DNA from: RH-AL1 sp965249685
GTDB taxonomy: Bacteria > Pseudomonadota > Alphaproteobacteria > Rhizobiales > Beijerinckiaceae
Length of the DNA stretch: 64,000 bases
NCBI GenBank assembly: GCA_965249685.1
Contig: CBDFMN010000003.1
Location: 2,232,001 to 2,296,000 of the forward strand
Reading direction: 5' to 3'
The position numbers and the translations under genes were made by a program. Below the pieces are notes generated by a model. It saw only the letters and a program-made list of their open reading frames with translations. It was not told the DNA's origin and did not search any database. Position 1 is the first letter of the stretch. Each line of letters starts with the position of its first letter. Positions 7,854 to 16,184 of the stretch are shown in pieces.

Positions 7854-9001
7854 GCCCCGCGCCGCTTTCGCTCGTCGTCCTCGGGCTCAGCCTCTCCTCG
7901 TCCTGGGGCAACGGCCACGCCACGACCTATCGCGCCTTGCTCAAGGCGTTTGCCGCGCGCGGGCACGACGTGCTGTTCCTGGAGCGCGACGTGCCCTGGT
8001 ACGCGAGCCACCGCGATCTGCCAGAACCCGACTTCTGCCGGCTCGAACTCTACCGCGATCTGGCCGACCTCACCCGGTTCCGCGACCGCATCGCCGCGGC
8101 CGACGCCGTCATCGTCGGCTCCTACGTGCCCGAGGGCGTCGCCGTCGGTCGCCTCGTCCAGGGGCAGGCGCGCGGCGTCGTCGCCTTTTACGACATCGAC
8201 ACGCCCATCACGCTGCGGAAACTGCGCGCGCACGACCACGAATACCTCAGTCCCGATCTCATCCCCGGCTACGACCTCACCCTGTCATTCACCGGCGGCC
8301 CGACACTCCGCACCCTGGAGGGCGAGTTCGGATCGCCAATGGCGCGGCAGCTCTACTGCTCCGTCGACCCGAACGCCTATCCCAGGCTCGACGCGCCCAA
8401 ACGCTGGGACCTCTCCTACCTCGGCACTTACAGTGACGACCGTCAGCCGACGTTGGAGCGCCTGCTGCTGGAGCCGGCGCGCCGCGCGCCGCACCTGCGC
8501 TTCGCCGTCGCCGGGCCGCAATACCCGGCCACGATAGTCTGGCCCGCCAACGTCGAGCGCATGGAACATCGCGCGCCAGCCGACCACCCCGCCTTCTATG
8601 CGGCGAGCCGCTACACCTTGAATGTCACCCGCTCCGACATGATCGCCGCAGGCTACAGCCCCAGCGTGCGCCTCTTCGAGGCGGCGGCCACGGGTACGCC
8701 GCTCATCAGCGACCGGTGGGATGGGCTCGAGACGGTCCTCACGCCCGGTCGCGAGATCCTCGTCGCCGAGACGGCGGACGCGGTGCTCGCGATCCTGACG
8801 CAGCGCTCTGAGGCGGAGCGGCAGGACATGGCGGATGCGGCACGCGCCCGTGTGCTGGGCGGCCACAGCGCGGCTCACCGCGCCGCCGAACTCGAGGCGC
8901 ATGTGCGGGAAGCCATGGCGTTCAAGATCAAAGCCGCGCGCGCGACGGGCCCGGCAGGCGCGGCAGGCGCGGCAGGACGGAGGCGGCATGACGCGGCATA
9001 G
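7850..9001 (+). CDS. CgeB-like glycosyltransferase, copy 3 of 3
   Basis: A 383-residue GT-B-like protein. The N-terminus contains LGLSLSSSWGNGHATTYRAL, matching the signature of copies 1 and 2, and the C-terminal half contains PSVRLFEAAATGTPLISDRW followed by a GREILVAE segment that copy 2 also has. The last 30 residues are Ala/Gly/Arg-rich and look like an unstructured tail. The ATG overlaps the previous stop (ATGA), and its own end overlaps the start of the inositol phosphate synthase gene by 14 nt. It likely adds a further sugar in the cassette pathway. Confidence 0.82.
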   Translation: MSPAPLSLVVLGLSLSSSWGNGHATTYRALLKAFAARGHDVLFLERDVPWYASHRDLPEPDFCRLELYRDLADLTRFRDRIAAADAVIVGSYVPEGVAVGRLVQGQARGVVAFYDIDTPITLRKLRAHDHEYLSPDLIPGYDLTLSFTGGPTLRTLEGEFGSPMARQLYCSVDPNAYPRLDAPKRWDLSYLGTYSDDRQPTLERLLLEPARRAPHLRFAVAGPQYPATIVWPANVERMEHRAPADHPAFYAASRYTLNVTRSDMIAAGYSPSVRLFEAAATGTPLISDRWDGLETVLTPGREILVAETADAVLAILTQRSEAERQDMADAARARVLGGHSAAHRAAELEAHVREAMAFKIKAARATGPAGAAGAAGRRRHDAA

Positions 9002-10076
9002 CATTCGGGTCGCCCTGATCGGCGTCGGCAATTGCGCGTCCTCCTTCGTGCAGGGCCTGCATTTCTATCGCGATGCGCGACCCTCCGCGACCGTGCCCGG
9101 CCTCATGAACGTCGAGCTCGGCGGCTACCATGTCGGCACGATGGAGGTGGTGGCGGCCTTCGATATCAATGCCGCCAAGGTCGGCGCCGACGTGGCGCAG
9201 GCGATCGGCGCCGCGCCCAACAACACGATCCGTTTCGCCGCCGTGCCCGACCTCGGCGTGGTCGTCCAACGCGGTCCGACGCTCGACGGGCTCGGCAAGT
9301 ACATGCGGGACGACATCGCCGAATCCGAGGCGCCCGTCGCCGACGTCGTCGGGGCGCTCAGGCGCGCGGGAGCGGAGGTCCTGGTCTCCTACCTGCCTGT
9401 CGGTTCGCAGCAAGCGACCGAGTTCTATGCGGAATGCGCGCTCGCCGCCGGCTGCGCCTTCGTCAATTGCATCCCCGTCTTCATCGCCTCGGACGCGGCC
9501 TGGCGTGAACGCTTCGCGGCCAAGGGGCTCCCGCTCGTCGGCGACGATATCAAGAGCCAGGTCGGCGCCACCATCGTGCATCGTGTGCTCGCCAACCTGA
9601 TGCGCGAACGCGGCATCGCTATCGACCGTACCTATCAGCTCAACTTCGGCGGTAACGCCGACTTCAAGAACATGCTGGAGCGCGAACGGCTCGAATCGAA
9701 GAAGCTCTCGAAGACGCGCGCGGTGACGAGTCAATTCGGCACGCCGCTCGCCCCCGACGACATCCACGTCGGGCCAAGCGACCACGTGCCCTGGCTAACC
9801 GATCGCAAATGGGCGCATATCCGGCTGGAGGGCACGGCCTTCGGTGGTGTGCCGCTCGCCATGGAGCTGAAGCTGGAAGTTTGGGATTCTCCCAACTCTG
9901 CCGGGATCGTCATCGATGCGGTGCGCTGCGCCAAGCTGGCGCTGGATCGCGGGATCGGTGGGGCGCTGGTCGGACCCTCGAGTTATTTCATGAAATCGCC
10001 GCCGACGCAGTTCACGGACCACGAGGCGCGCGAGCGCACAGCCCGCTTCGTCGCGGGCGAACCGGACAGCGCGTGA
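8988..10076 (+). CDS. ino1: myo-inositol-3-phosphate synthase (actinobacterial type)
   Basis: A 362-residue NAD-dependent isomerase converting D-glucose 6-phosphate to 1D-myo-inositol 3-phosphate. The N-terminus has the dinucleotide loop GVGNCASSFVQG; the core has GPTLDGLGKYMRDD, VSYLPVGSQQA, VGDDIKSQVGATIVHR, LNFGGNADFKNMLERERLES and KKLSKT; the C-terminus has KLEVWDSPNSAGIVIDAVR and SSYFMKSPP. This set matches the short actinobacterial/archaeal Ino1 branch over its whole length. The ATG is preceded by GGAGG and lies inside the end of the previous gene. The enzyme is uncommon in Alphaproteobacteria and implies that the cassette makes its own inositol building block. The histidine phosphatase gene overlaps its stop. 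Confidence 0.93.
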   Translation: MTRHSIRVALIGVGNCASSFVQGLHFYRDARPSATVPGLMNVELGGYHVGTMEVVAAFDINAAKVGADVAQAIGAAPNNTIRFAAVPDLGVVVQRGPTLDGLGKYMRDDIAESEAPVADVVGALRRAGAEVLVSYLPVGSQQATEFYAECALAAGCAFVNCIPVFIASDAAWRERFAAKGLPLVGDDIKSQVGATIVHRVLANLMRERGIAIDRTYQLNFGGNADFKNMLERERLESKKLSKTRAVTSQFGTPLAPDDIHVGPSDHVPWLTDRKWAHIRLEGTAFGGVPLAMELKLEVWDSPNSAGIVIDAVRCAKLALDRGIGGALVGPSSYFMKSPPTQFTDHEARERTARFVAGEPDSA

Positions 10077-10678
10077 ACACGGTCACCCTCGTGCGCCACG
10101 CAGCCCATGAGCGCGTCGACGCGGTGCTGTGCGGGCGCATGTCCAGCGTGACGCTCGCGGCTCAAGGCCGTGCTCAAGCGGCCGCTCTCGCCACGCGTTT
10201 GCGGGGATGCGGGGCGAGAACGGTGATGACGGGCCCGCTCGCGCGCGCGCAGGAGACCGCAGCGCCCATCGCCGCCGCGCTCGACGTCGAACCGTTCGTC
10301 ACGCCGGCGCTCGACGAGATCGATTTCGGCGGCTGGACGGGCCGCCGCTTCGACGAATTGCGGGGCGATCCGTCTTGGCACGCCTGGAACACCGGGCGGG
10401 CGGCCGCCTGCCCGCCCGGCGGCGAGACGATGGCGGCCGCGCAGGCGCGCGTCGCCGCCCTTCTCGCGGACCTCGCCGCGAGCGGGCGCGACGCGGTCCT
10501 GGTCAGCCATTGCGACGTGATCCGCGCGGCGGTCCTGTCCGTCCTCGGCCTGTCGCTCGACGCCTATGCCCGGTTCGACATCGCGCCGGCTTCCATCACC
10601 ACGCTCGCGCTCTGGCCGGGCGGCGGCAAGGTGACGGGCTTGAACGAGACTCTGAGCCCAGGAGACGTCCGCCCGTGA
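10073..10678 (+). CDS. histidine phosphatase family protein
   Basis: A 201-residue phosphoglycerate-mutase-like phosphatase. The catalytic histidine is in VTLVRHAAHE (RHA in place of the usual RHG), a second basic region is in GPLARAQETAAPIA, the proton donor region reads LDEIDFGGWTGRRFDEL, and the second active-site histidine is in VLVSHCDVIRA. All four catalytic elements are present, so it is probably active. The GTG overlaps the preceding TGA (GTGA). Its place directly after inositol-3-phosphate synthase makes dephosphorylation of inositol phosphate, or of a phosphorylated glycoside later in the route, the leading hypothesis; this is inference from context only. Confidence 0.85.
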   Translation: MNTVTLVRHAAHERVDAVLCGRMSSVTLAAQGRAQAAALATRLRGCGARTVMTGPLARAQETAAPIAAALDVEPFVTPALDEIDFGGWTGRRFDELRGDPSWHAWNTGRAAACPPGGETMAAAQARVAALLADLAASGRDAVLVSHCDVIRAAVLSVLGLSLDAYARFDIAPASITTLALWPGGGKVTGLNETLSPGDVRP

Positions 10679-11448
10679 GCGAAGACGAGAAGGCCGAACT
10701 GGCGCGGGCGATCACGGCGCTGGGTCCGTGGTTCCACCATATGGACCTCGGCGGGGTGTGGACGGCGCCCGACCACTTCCTCTACGATTACCCGGCTGCC
10801 AAGTGGCGCCGCTACGCGGACCGCCTGCCCGCCGACTTGAGCGGCAAGAGCGTGCTCGACATCGGCTGCAACGCGGGTTTCTATTCCATCGAGATGAAGC
10901 GGCGCGGCGCGGCGCGCGTGCTCGGCCTCGACGCGGACGAGCGCTACCTCGCGCAGGCCCGCTTCGCCGCCGCCCGGTGCGGGCAGGCGATCGAGTTCCG
11001 CAACCTGTCGGTCTATGACGTCGGCGCGCTCGGCGAACGCTTCGACCTCGTCATCTTCATGGGCGTCTTCTACCACCTGCGCCACCCGCTGCTGGCGCTC
11101 GACCTCATCCGCGAGCACGTGGCCGACGACCTCCTGCTGTTCCAATCGCTGCAACGCGGCGGCGCCAGCGTCCACGAGACGGCCGAGGACTACGACTTCT
11201 TCGACTTTTCGCCCTTCGAGGCGGCAGATTTTCCCAAGATGCATTTCGTCGAGCATCGCTACGCCAACGATCCGACGAACTGGTGGATCCCAAACCGCGC
11301 TGCGACGGAGGCGATGCTGCGGTCGTCTGGCTTCGCCATCACCGACCACCTGGAGGAAGAAGTGTACTTCTGCCGCTGCGTGGAGGTGCCCTGGGGCGAA
11401 AGGGCGGTGTACCCGGCGCATCGGCAAGGAGGAGGTGGAGGCGCATGA
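10675..11448 (+). CDS. SAM-dependent class I methyltransferase
   Basis: A 257-residue methyltransferase. Motif I reads VLDIGCNAGFYSIEM, followed by an acidic end of strand two (LGLDADERYLAQA) and a post-I region FDLVIFMGVFYHLRHPLLAL that resembles the CmoB/DUF1698 branch. That branch modifies tRNA, but the cassette context points to O- or N-methylation of a small glycoside instead. The GTG overlaps the previous stop (GTGA), with an AGGAGA site about 9 nt upstream. The C-terminus is Gly-rich. The following hydrolase gene begins within its stop codon. Confidence 0.85.
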   Translation: MSEDEKAELARAITALGPWFHHMDLGGVWTAPDHFLYDYPAAKWRRYADRLPADLSGKSVLDIGCNAGFYSIEMKRRGAARVLGLDADERYLAQARFAAARCGQAIEFRNLSVYDVGALGERFDLVIFMGVFYHLRHPLLALDLIREHVADDLLLFQSLQRGGASVHETAEDYDFFDFSPFEAADFPKMHFVEHRYANDPTNWWIPNRAATEAMLRSSGFAITDHLEEEVYFCRCVEVPWGERAVYPAHRQGGGGGA

Positions 11449-12371
11449 TCGAAGCGGCGATGATATGGAACGAGCCCAACAACAAGTCGCATTGGGATCC
11501 CGCCGTCGATCCCGACTGGTCGCTCTTCGCGGCCATGGCTCGCGAGGCCGGCCGCGCGATCGGCCGGGCCAACCCCGGCATCACCCGCGTGCTCGGCGGT
11601 ATGTCGCCGATCGATCCCAACTTCATCACCCGCATGGCCGGGCATGGCGTGCTCGACGCGGTCGACGCGGTGGCGGTGCACGGTTTCCCGCTCGATTGGA
11701 ACCTGTGGCCGTTGAAGGACTGGCCGGCCAAGATCGCCGAGATCAAGGCTGTGACCGCCCTGCCCGTCTGGGTGTCGGAAGTCGGCATCTCGACCTTCGG
11801 CGCGGAGGAGGTGCAGGCGTGGGGGCTGACACGCACGGCCGAGCTTCTGCGAGGCCAGGCGCCGCGCATCCATTGGTACAGCCTCTACGACCTGCCGCGC
11901 GAATGGGAGGCGACGACCCGCCACCGCGAAGCGGAGGGCTCCTCCTACTACAGGCACTTCGCCATGGGCCTGCTCGACCAGGACGGGCGACCGAAGCAGG
12001 CGCTGGAGGAGTTTGGCCGGCACACGCCGCAGATCGGCCTCTGCCAATGGTTTCACTACCAAGACCATCGCCTGGATGACGCGGTCGCCTGGATGAAGCG
12101 CCTCGGCGTCACCTACATGCGCACCGGCCTCTCCTGGGCCGATAGCTTCCGCCCCGACGCGCTCGGCTGGTTCGACCGGCAGATGGAAGCCTTGGCCGAT
12201 TTCGACGTGACGGTGACCTTCTGCTTCACGCCCGAACATCGTGGCATGGCGCCCCACCACAGCAGCGCGCCGCAGGATCCGGCGGAATTCGTCGACTTCT
12301 GCGTCGCGATGATCGAGCGCTACGCGGCCAAGGCGATCACCCCGGCCTGGTCAACGCTCGCAGCGCCCTGA
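11445..12371 (+). CDS. clan GH-A-like glycoside hydrolase with permuted order
   Basis: A 308-residue protein resembling beta-xylosidase/GH39-type TIM barrels. The acid/base motif WNEPN is at residues 8-12 (Glu10) and a probable nucleophile is in VSEVGIS (Glu112), with HWYSLYDL at 143-150. Segments that normally precede WNEPN, namely GVTYMRTGLSWAD (221-233), VTVTFCFTPEH (255-265) and FVDFCVAMIERYA (282-294), come after it instead. The order is therefore what a circular permutation just before barrel strand 4 would give. There is no signal peptide, so it should act in the cytosol, perhaps trimming or transglycosylating the cassette product. The ATG overlaps the previous stop and has an AAGGAGGAGGTGGAG leader. 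It is the last cassette gene. Confidence 0.75.
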   Translation: MIEAAMIWNEPNNKSHWDPAVDPDWSLFAAMAREAGRAIGRANPGITRVLGGMSPIDPNFITRMAGHGVLDAVDAVAVHGFPLDWNLWPLKDWPAKIAEIKAVTALPVWVSEVGISTFGAEEVQAWGLTRTAELLRGQAPRIHWYSLYDLPREWEATTRHREAEGSSYYRHFAMGLLDQDGRPKQALEEFGRHTPQIGLCQWFHYQDHRLDDAVAWMKRLGVTYMRTGLSWADSFRPDALGWFDRQMEALADFDVTVTFCFTPEHRGMAPHHSSAPQDPAEFVDFCVAMIERYAAKAITPAWSTLAAP

Positions 12372-12477
12372 CGACCTGCGGCCTTGCCTCGAGGCGCGAT
12401 CTGGCACACTTACGTTTGACGCCCCGACCAAGGTGGGGGCTCCCAAATCGCCGCTAGACCGTCGGAGAATTCGCCAT

Positions 12478-13422
12478 ATGTCGATGCCCAGGAGCCTATC
12501 GAGCCTTCGTCGCTCGCGATGGAGCCTCGTCGCGCTCAGCCTCGCGGTCGGCCCGTCCGCTCTGGCGCAACCCGCCGCGCCCATGCCCATCATTCCCGGT
12601 TCGGCGATCACCGAGACCGCGAAGCTCGCGCCCGACACGGTGCTTGCCACCGTCAACGGCAAGCCGATCACGCAGGGAGACCTCGACCTTGCGGGCGAGG
12701 ACATTGGCGCGAACCTGCCGCAGCAACTGACCGGCAAAGCCAAGGACGCCTACCTGCTCGACTACCTCATCGACGGCAATTTGGTGGCGCAGAAAGCCGT
12801 GACCGACAAGGCGGACCAGGGTCCGGCCTTCGCGCAGAAGCTCGCGTATGCCCGCGACAAGCTGCTGATGGAATCGCAGTTGACGGAGATCGCGAAGAGC
12901 GCCACGGCCGATGCCAACCTGCACAAGATCTACGATGAGGCGGCCAAGGCGCAGAAGCCTGAGGAAGAGATCCACGCCCGCCACGTGCTGGTGGCGACGG
13001 AAGGCGACGCGCAGGCGGTGCTGAAGCGCCTGAAGGCCGGCGAGGACTTCGCCAAGGTGGCCAAGGACATGTCGAAGGACCCGGGATCGGAGGGCGGCGA
13101 CCTCGGCTGGTTCACGAAGGATCGCATGGTGCCGGCTTTCGCCGACGCCGCCTTCAAGCTGCAGAAAGGCCAGATCTCCGATCCCGTGAAGACGCAGTTC
13201 GGCTGGCACGTGATCCAGCTCGAAGACCGACGGCCGAAGACGTTCCCGGTGTTCGATCAGGTGAAAGACCAGATCGCCCGCTACGCCGTGCAGAAGGCGC
13301 AGAGCGAATTGGTGGTCGAGTTGCGCAAGACCGCGAAGATCGAACGCACCGCCGCCGCGCCGCCGGCTGAAGGCCCGACGCTCGGCGCGCCAGGCGAGGG
13401 GACGCCCCCCGCGGAGAAATAG
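12478..13422 (+). CDS. parvulin-type peptidyl-prolyl cis-trans isomerase
   Basis: A 314-residue exported chaperone. A signal peptide ends near SALAQPAAP (about residue 27). A SurA-like helical region follows (NGKPITQGDLDLAGEDI and the LIDGNLVAQKAV helix), then the rotamase domain at about residues 155-262 with HARHVLVAT, GEDFAKVAKDMSKDPGS, GGDLGWF and FGWHVIQLEDRR. The family catalyses prolyl isomerisation and helps fold outer membrane and periplasmic proteins. The tail is Pro/Ala-rich. The ATG at 12478 has GGAG 10 nt upstream. It lies 106 nt after the cassette, so it probably has its own promoter, and is convergent with hpnN. Confidence 0.9.
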   Translation: MSMPRSLSSLRRSRWSLVALSLAVGPSALAQPAAPMPIIPGSAITETAKLAPDTVLATVNGKPITQGDLDLAGEDIGANLPQQLTGKAKDAYLLDYLIDGNLVAQKAVTDKADQGPAFAQKLAYARDKLLMESQLTEIAKSATADANLHKIYDEAAKAQKPEEEIHARHVLVATEGDAQAVLKRLKAGEDFAKVAKDMSKDPGSEGGDLGWFTKDRMVPAFADAAFKLQKGQISDPVKTQFGWHVIQLEDRRPKTFPVFDQVKDQIARYAVQKAQSELVVELRKTAKIERTAAAPPAEGPTLGAPGEGTPPAEK

Positions 13423-13436
13423 GCCGATCGAGCCTA

Positions 13437-13462
13437 TTGGCGCGGCTAGCGGGCCGCGCCAA
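13437..13462. terminator. hairpin between convergent ppiC-type gene and hpnN
   Basis: TTGGCGCGGC (13437-13446) pairs perfectly with GCCGCGCCAA (13453-13462) around a six-base loop. It lies in the 86 nt between two convergent genes, where a bidirectional terminator is expected. There is no clear T run on either side, so it may act only as a 3' mRNA end stabiliser. Confidence 0.45.
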
Positions 13463-13508
13463 GGCGATGCGAACGCACCCGGCTTGGCGCCGGACGCGAT
13501 TGTGTATC

Positions 13509-16184
13509 TCAGCGCACTTCGGTCTGGCGTGGCGGCCCCATCAGAGCCGGCTGGAACAGGATGGCGGCGGCCAGCGTGCAGACCAGCGAGAGCGCCATGA
13601 GCTTGCCCATGGACGACGTTCCCGGGTGGTTGGACGCCCAGAGGCTGCCGAAGGCGGTGGCGGTGGTCAGCGCACTCCAGAAGACGGCGCGTGTCAGGCT
13701 CGACTGCAGCAGTTTCTTCGTGCCGGCGCGCCACGCCATGACGAAATAGATCTTGAAGGCGACGCCGAGCCCAAGCAGCAGCGGCAGCGCGATGATGTTG
13801 GCGAAGTTCAGCGGCATGCCGATCAGCACCGTGATCTCCAACGTCACCAGTCCGGCCAACAGCAGCGGCACGAGGGTCAGCAGCACGTCGCCGACGCGGC
13901 GTAGGACGATGAGCAGGATGACGAAGATGAGGCCGACCGCGATGGCCCCCGCCACGAGGAAGGCATGCTTCACCGTTTTGCCGGCTTCCTGGATGGCCAC
14001 GGGCTGGCCGGTCGCGTGCGGGGCGATTGCTTTGATCGCGTCGGCGAAGCGGATCATCGTCGCGTTGTCGTTGGCATCGCCCTTCGGCGCCGCTTCGACG
14101 CGGGCGTGTCCGTCAGGCGAGACGTAGAGGTCTTTCAGCGCCTTCGGGATATCGTCGACCGTCACCTTCTCGGCCGCGAGTGTGGCGCGCAGGCCGACCA
14201 GCGTCTGGTTCACGGGAGGCAGAAGCACCCCTCTAGCGCGCTCGCGCACCGGCGGCGGCGCGTCCGCGAGTTTCTGCGCCAACTCGGCGAAACGCCGCGC
14301 GTCGCCGGCCCCCTTCGTCGCCGCGGACCCGGCCGTCTGGTTGAACGAGTCCGCGACTTTACGCAGGTCGGCGACGTCGTCCGCATCGCTCGGGGCCGCA
14401 ATGGCGCGCGCGGGGTCCATGACCGGCAGCAGGGTCTTCGCCGCGCCGCCGATCAGCCCAAGCTTCTCGTCCTGGTCTTCCGGCACGAGGCTCGACAACG
14501 TCGTTACCCGCGCCACCTCCGGCAGCTTGCGCAGCTTGGAGGCCGTCTCGTCGGCGACCTGGAGGCTCGGTTCCAGCACGCTGATCGTCTGGGTGTCCGT
14601 CTCCGGGTCCTTCATCAGGTCGGTGAGGGTGGAGATCGCCTCGGTGTGCTGGTTGTCGAGGTTGAGCGGGTTGAAGTCGAAGGAGAGGTTGCGCAGGAGC
14701 GGCGCCCCGGCGAGCGCCACGGCCAGCGTGCCGATGACGATGACGTAGCGGTGGCGCTCGATGAAGTCGTCGACGGGCGCGAGGAACTTGTAGCCGATAG
14801 GCTCGCGCTCGGCGGCCGGGCGGATCACCGCGAGCAGGGCCGGCAGGACGGTTATGGCGCAGGCAAAGGCGATGAGCATGCCCGTTCCGGCGATTTCGCC
14901 AAGGTCGCGCACACCGCGGTAATCAGTTGGCAGGAAGGCGTAGAAACCAGCCATGGTGGCGAGCGCCGCCAGGGCGAGAGGCCGCCCTACTTTGGACGAA
15001 GCCATGTAGAGGGCTTCGTGGAAATCGGCGTGGTCGTAGCGCTCGGCCTTGAAGCGGACGGTGAACTGGATCCCGAAATCGACCCCGATCCCGACGAACA
15101 GCACGGCGAAGGCGATGGAGAGCACGTTGAGTTGGTGCACCAACAGGAGCCCGGCTGCGAAGGTGACGACCAGGCCGACCAGCACCGCGACGAACACGGC
15201 GCCGACGAGCTTGAAGGATTTCAGCGCGGCATAGACGATCGCGATCACCGCGACGATCATGAGGAGCCCGTTGAAGCCGAACCCGTCGAGCACGGTCGAG
15301 AATTCCGCGTCGGCGATCGGCACCTGACCGGTCAGGCGTACGGTGACGCCATGGTCGGGATCGAGGTGGAGGTCCACGGCGGTCTTACGCACGAAGGCCG
15401 TCGGCACCGCACCCGGCTCCACGGCGGAGTAATCCAGGACGGGCGCGATCTGAATGAACTTGCGCGTCTGACGGCTCGAAGGCGCGTCGTCGTTGCCGAT
15501 CAGGTTCTGCAGCGAAAAGAACGCCGGCTTGTCGGCCAGGATGTTCTCCAACGACCGGTTCATCGCGGCGATCGGCTTGTCGTAGCTATCGAGCGAACCT
15601 TTGCCGGCGCGCACGCCTTTGGTGATGAAGTCGAATCCGTCCATCAGGCCGCGCAGCGACGGGTCGGAGGAGATGATCGCCAGCACGGGGCGCGCCTGCT
15701 GCAGCTCGTTGACCGTCTTGCGCAGGTCCGGCAATGGAAGAAAGAGCAGGCCGGCCTTGGCGAAGAAGGGCCCGCCGTCCGGCTGGACCACGGACTTGAA
15801 CACGTCCGGGTGGTTCTGCAGCCGCTCGTTGAGCCGTGCCGCGGCATCGTTGGCGAGCTCAGGCGTCTTCCCGTCGATGACGACGATCATCGAGTCCGAT
15901 TGGTTCGGAAAGGATTTGCCGTAGGCGATCTCGTCCTGACGCCAGGGTACAGAGGCGTCGATGAAATCGTCGGTGTTGGTGTTGATGGCGGAATCGTTCG
16001 GGTCGGTGAAGCGACCCACGACGTACCATCCGCTGGCGATCGTCAGTATCGCAGCGGCGGCCAGGACAAGCCAACGCCGCCGGGCGCAGGTCATGACGAT
16101 CGCGGTGACGAAACGGGTGATGGGGCCGTGCGACGTCTGCATGCCCGAAGCGTCGAGGCCGGCCGTCTCATGAGAGATCGTCAT
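13509..16184 (-). CDS. hpnN: hopanoid transporter HpnN (RND/MMPL family)
   Basis: An 891-residue inner-membrane RND-superfamily transporter needed to move hopanoids to the outer membrane. A first membrane helix (LVLAAAAILTIASGWYVV) is followed by a large periplasmic loop, a five-helix block with the sterol-sensing/MMPL-like stretch VLFVGIGVDFGIQFTVRFKAE, a second periplasmic loop, and a final block near VALVFVILLIVLRRVGDVLLT-type sequence. The two symmetric halves and the length fit HpnN. The ATG at 16182-16184 has only a weak ribosome binding site; Met15 is an alternative. It is divergent from hpnH, so the two share a regulatory region. Confidence 0.93.
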   Translation of the reverse strand: MTISHETAGLDASGMQTSHGPITRFVTAIVMTCARRRWLVLAAAAILTIASGWYVVGRFTDPNDSAINTNTDDFIDASVPWRQDEIAYGKSFPNQSDSMIVVIDGKTPELANDAAARLNERLQNHPDVFKSVVQPDGGPFFAKAGLLFLPLPDLRKTVNELQQARPVLAIISSDPSLRGLMDGFDFITKGVRAGKGSLDSYDKPIAAMNRSLENILADKPAFFSLQNLIGNDDAPSSRQTRKFIQIAPVLDYSAVEPGAVPTAFVRKTAVDLHLDPDHGVTVRLTGQVPIADAEFSTVLDGFGFNGLLMIVAVIAIVYAALKSFKLVGAVFVAVLVGLVVTFAAGLLLVHQLNVLSIAFAVLFVGIGVDFGIQFTVRFKAERYDHADFHEALYMASSKVGRPLALAALATMAGFYAFLPTDYRGVRDLGEIAGTGMLIAFACAITVLPALLAVIRPAAEREPIGYKFLAPVDDFIERHRYVIVIGTLAVALAGAPLLRNLSFDFNPLNLDNQHTEAISTLTDLMKDPETDTQTISVLEPSLQVADETASKLRKLPEVARVTTLSSLVPEDQDEKLGLIGGAAKTLLPVMDPARAIAAPSDADDVADLRKVADSFNQTAGSAATKGAGDARRFAELAQKLADAPPPVRERARGVLLPPVNQTLVGLRATLAAEKVTVDDIPKALKDLYVSPDGHARVEAAPKGDANDNATMIRFADAIKAIAPHATGQPVAIQEAGKTVKHAFLVAGAIAVGLIFVILLIVLRRVGDVLLTLVPLLLAGLVTLEITVLIGMPLNFANIIALPLLLGLGVAFKIYFVMAWRAGTKKLLQSSLTRAVFWSALTTATAFGSLWASNHPGTSSMGKLMALSLVCTLAAAILFQPALMGPPRQTEVR

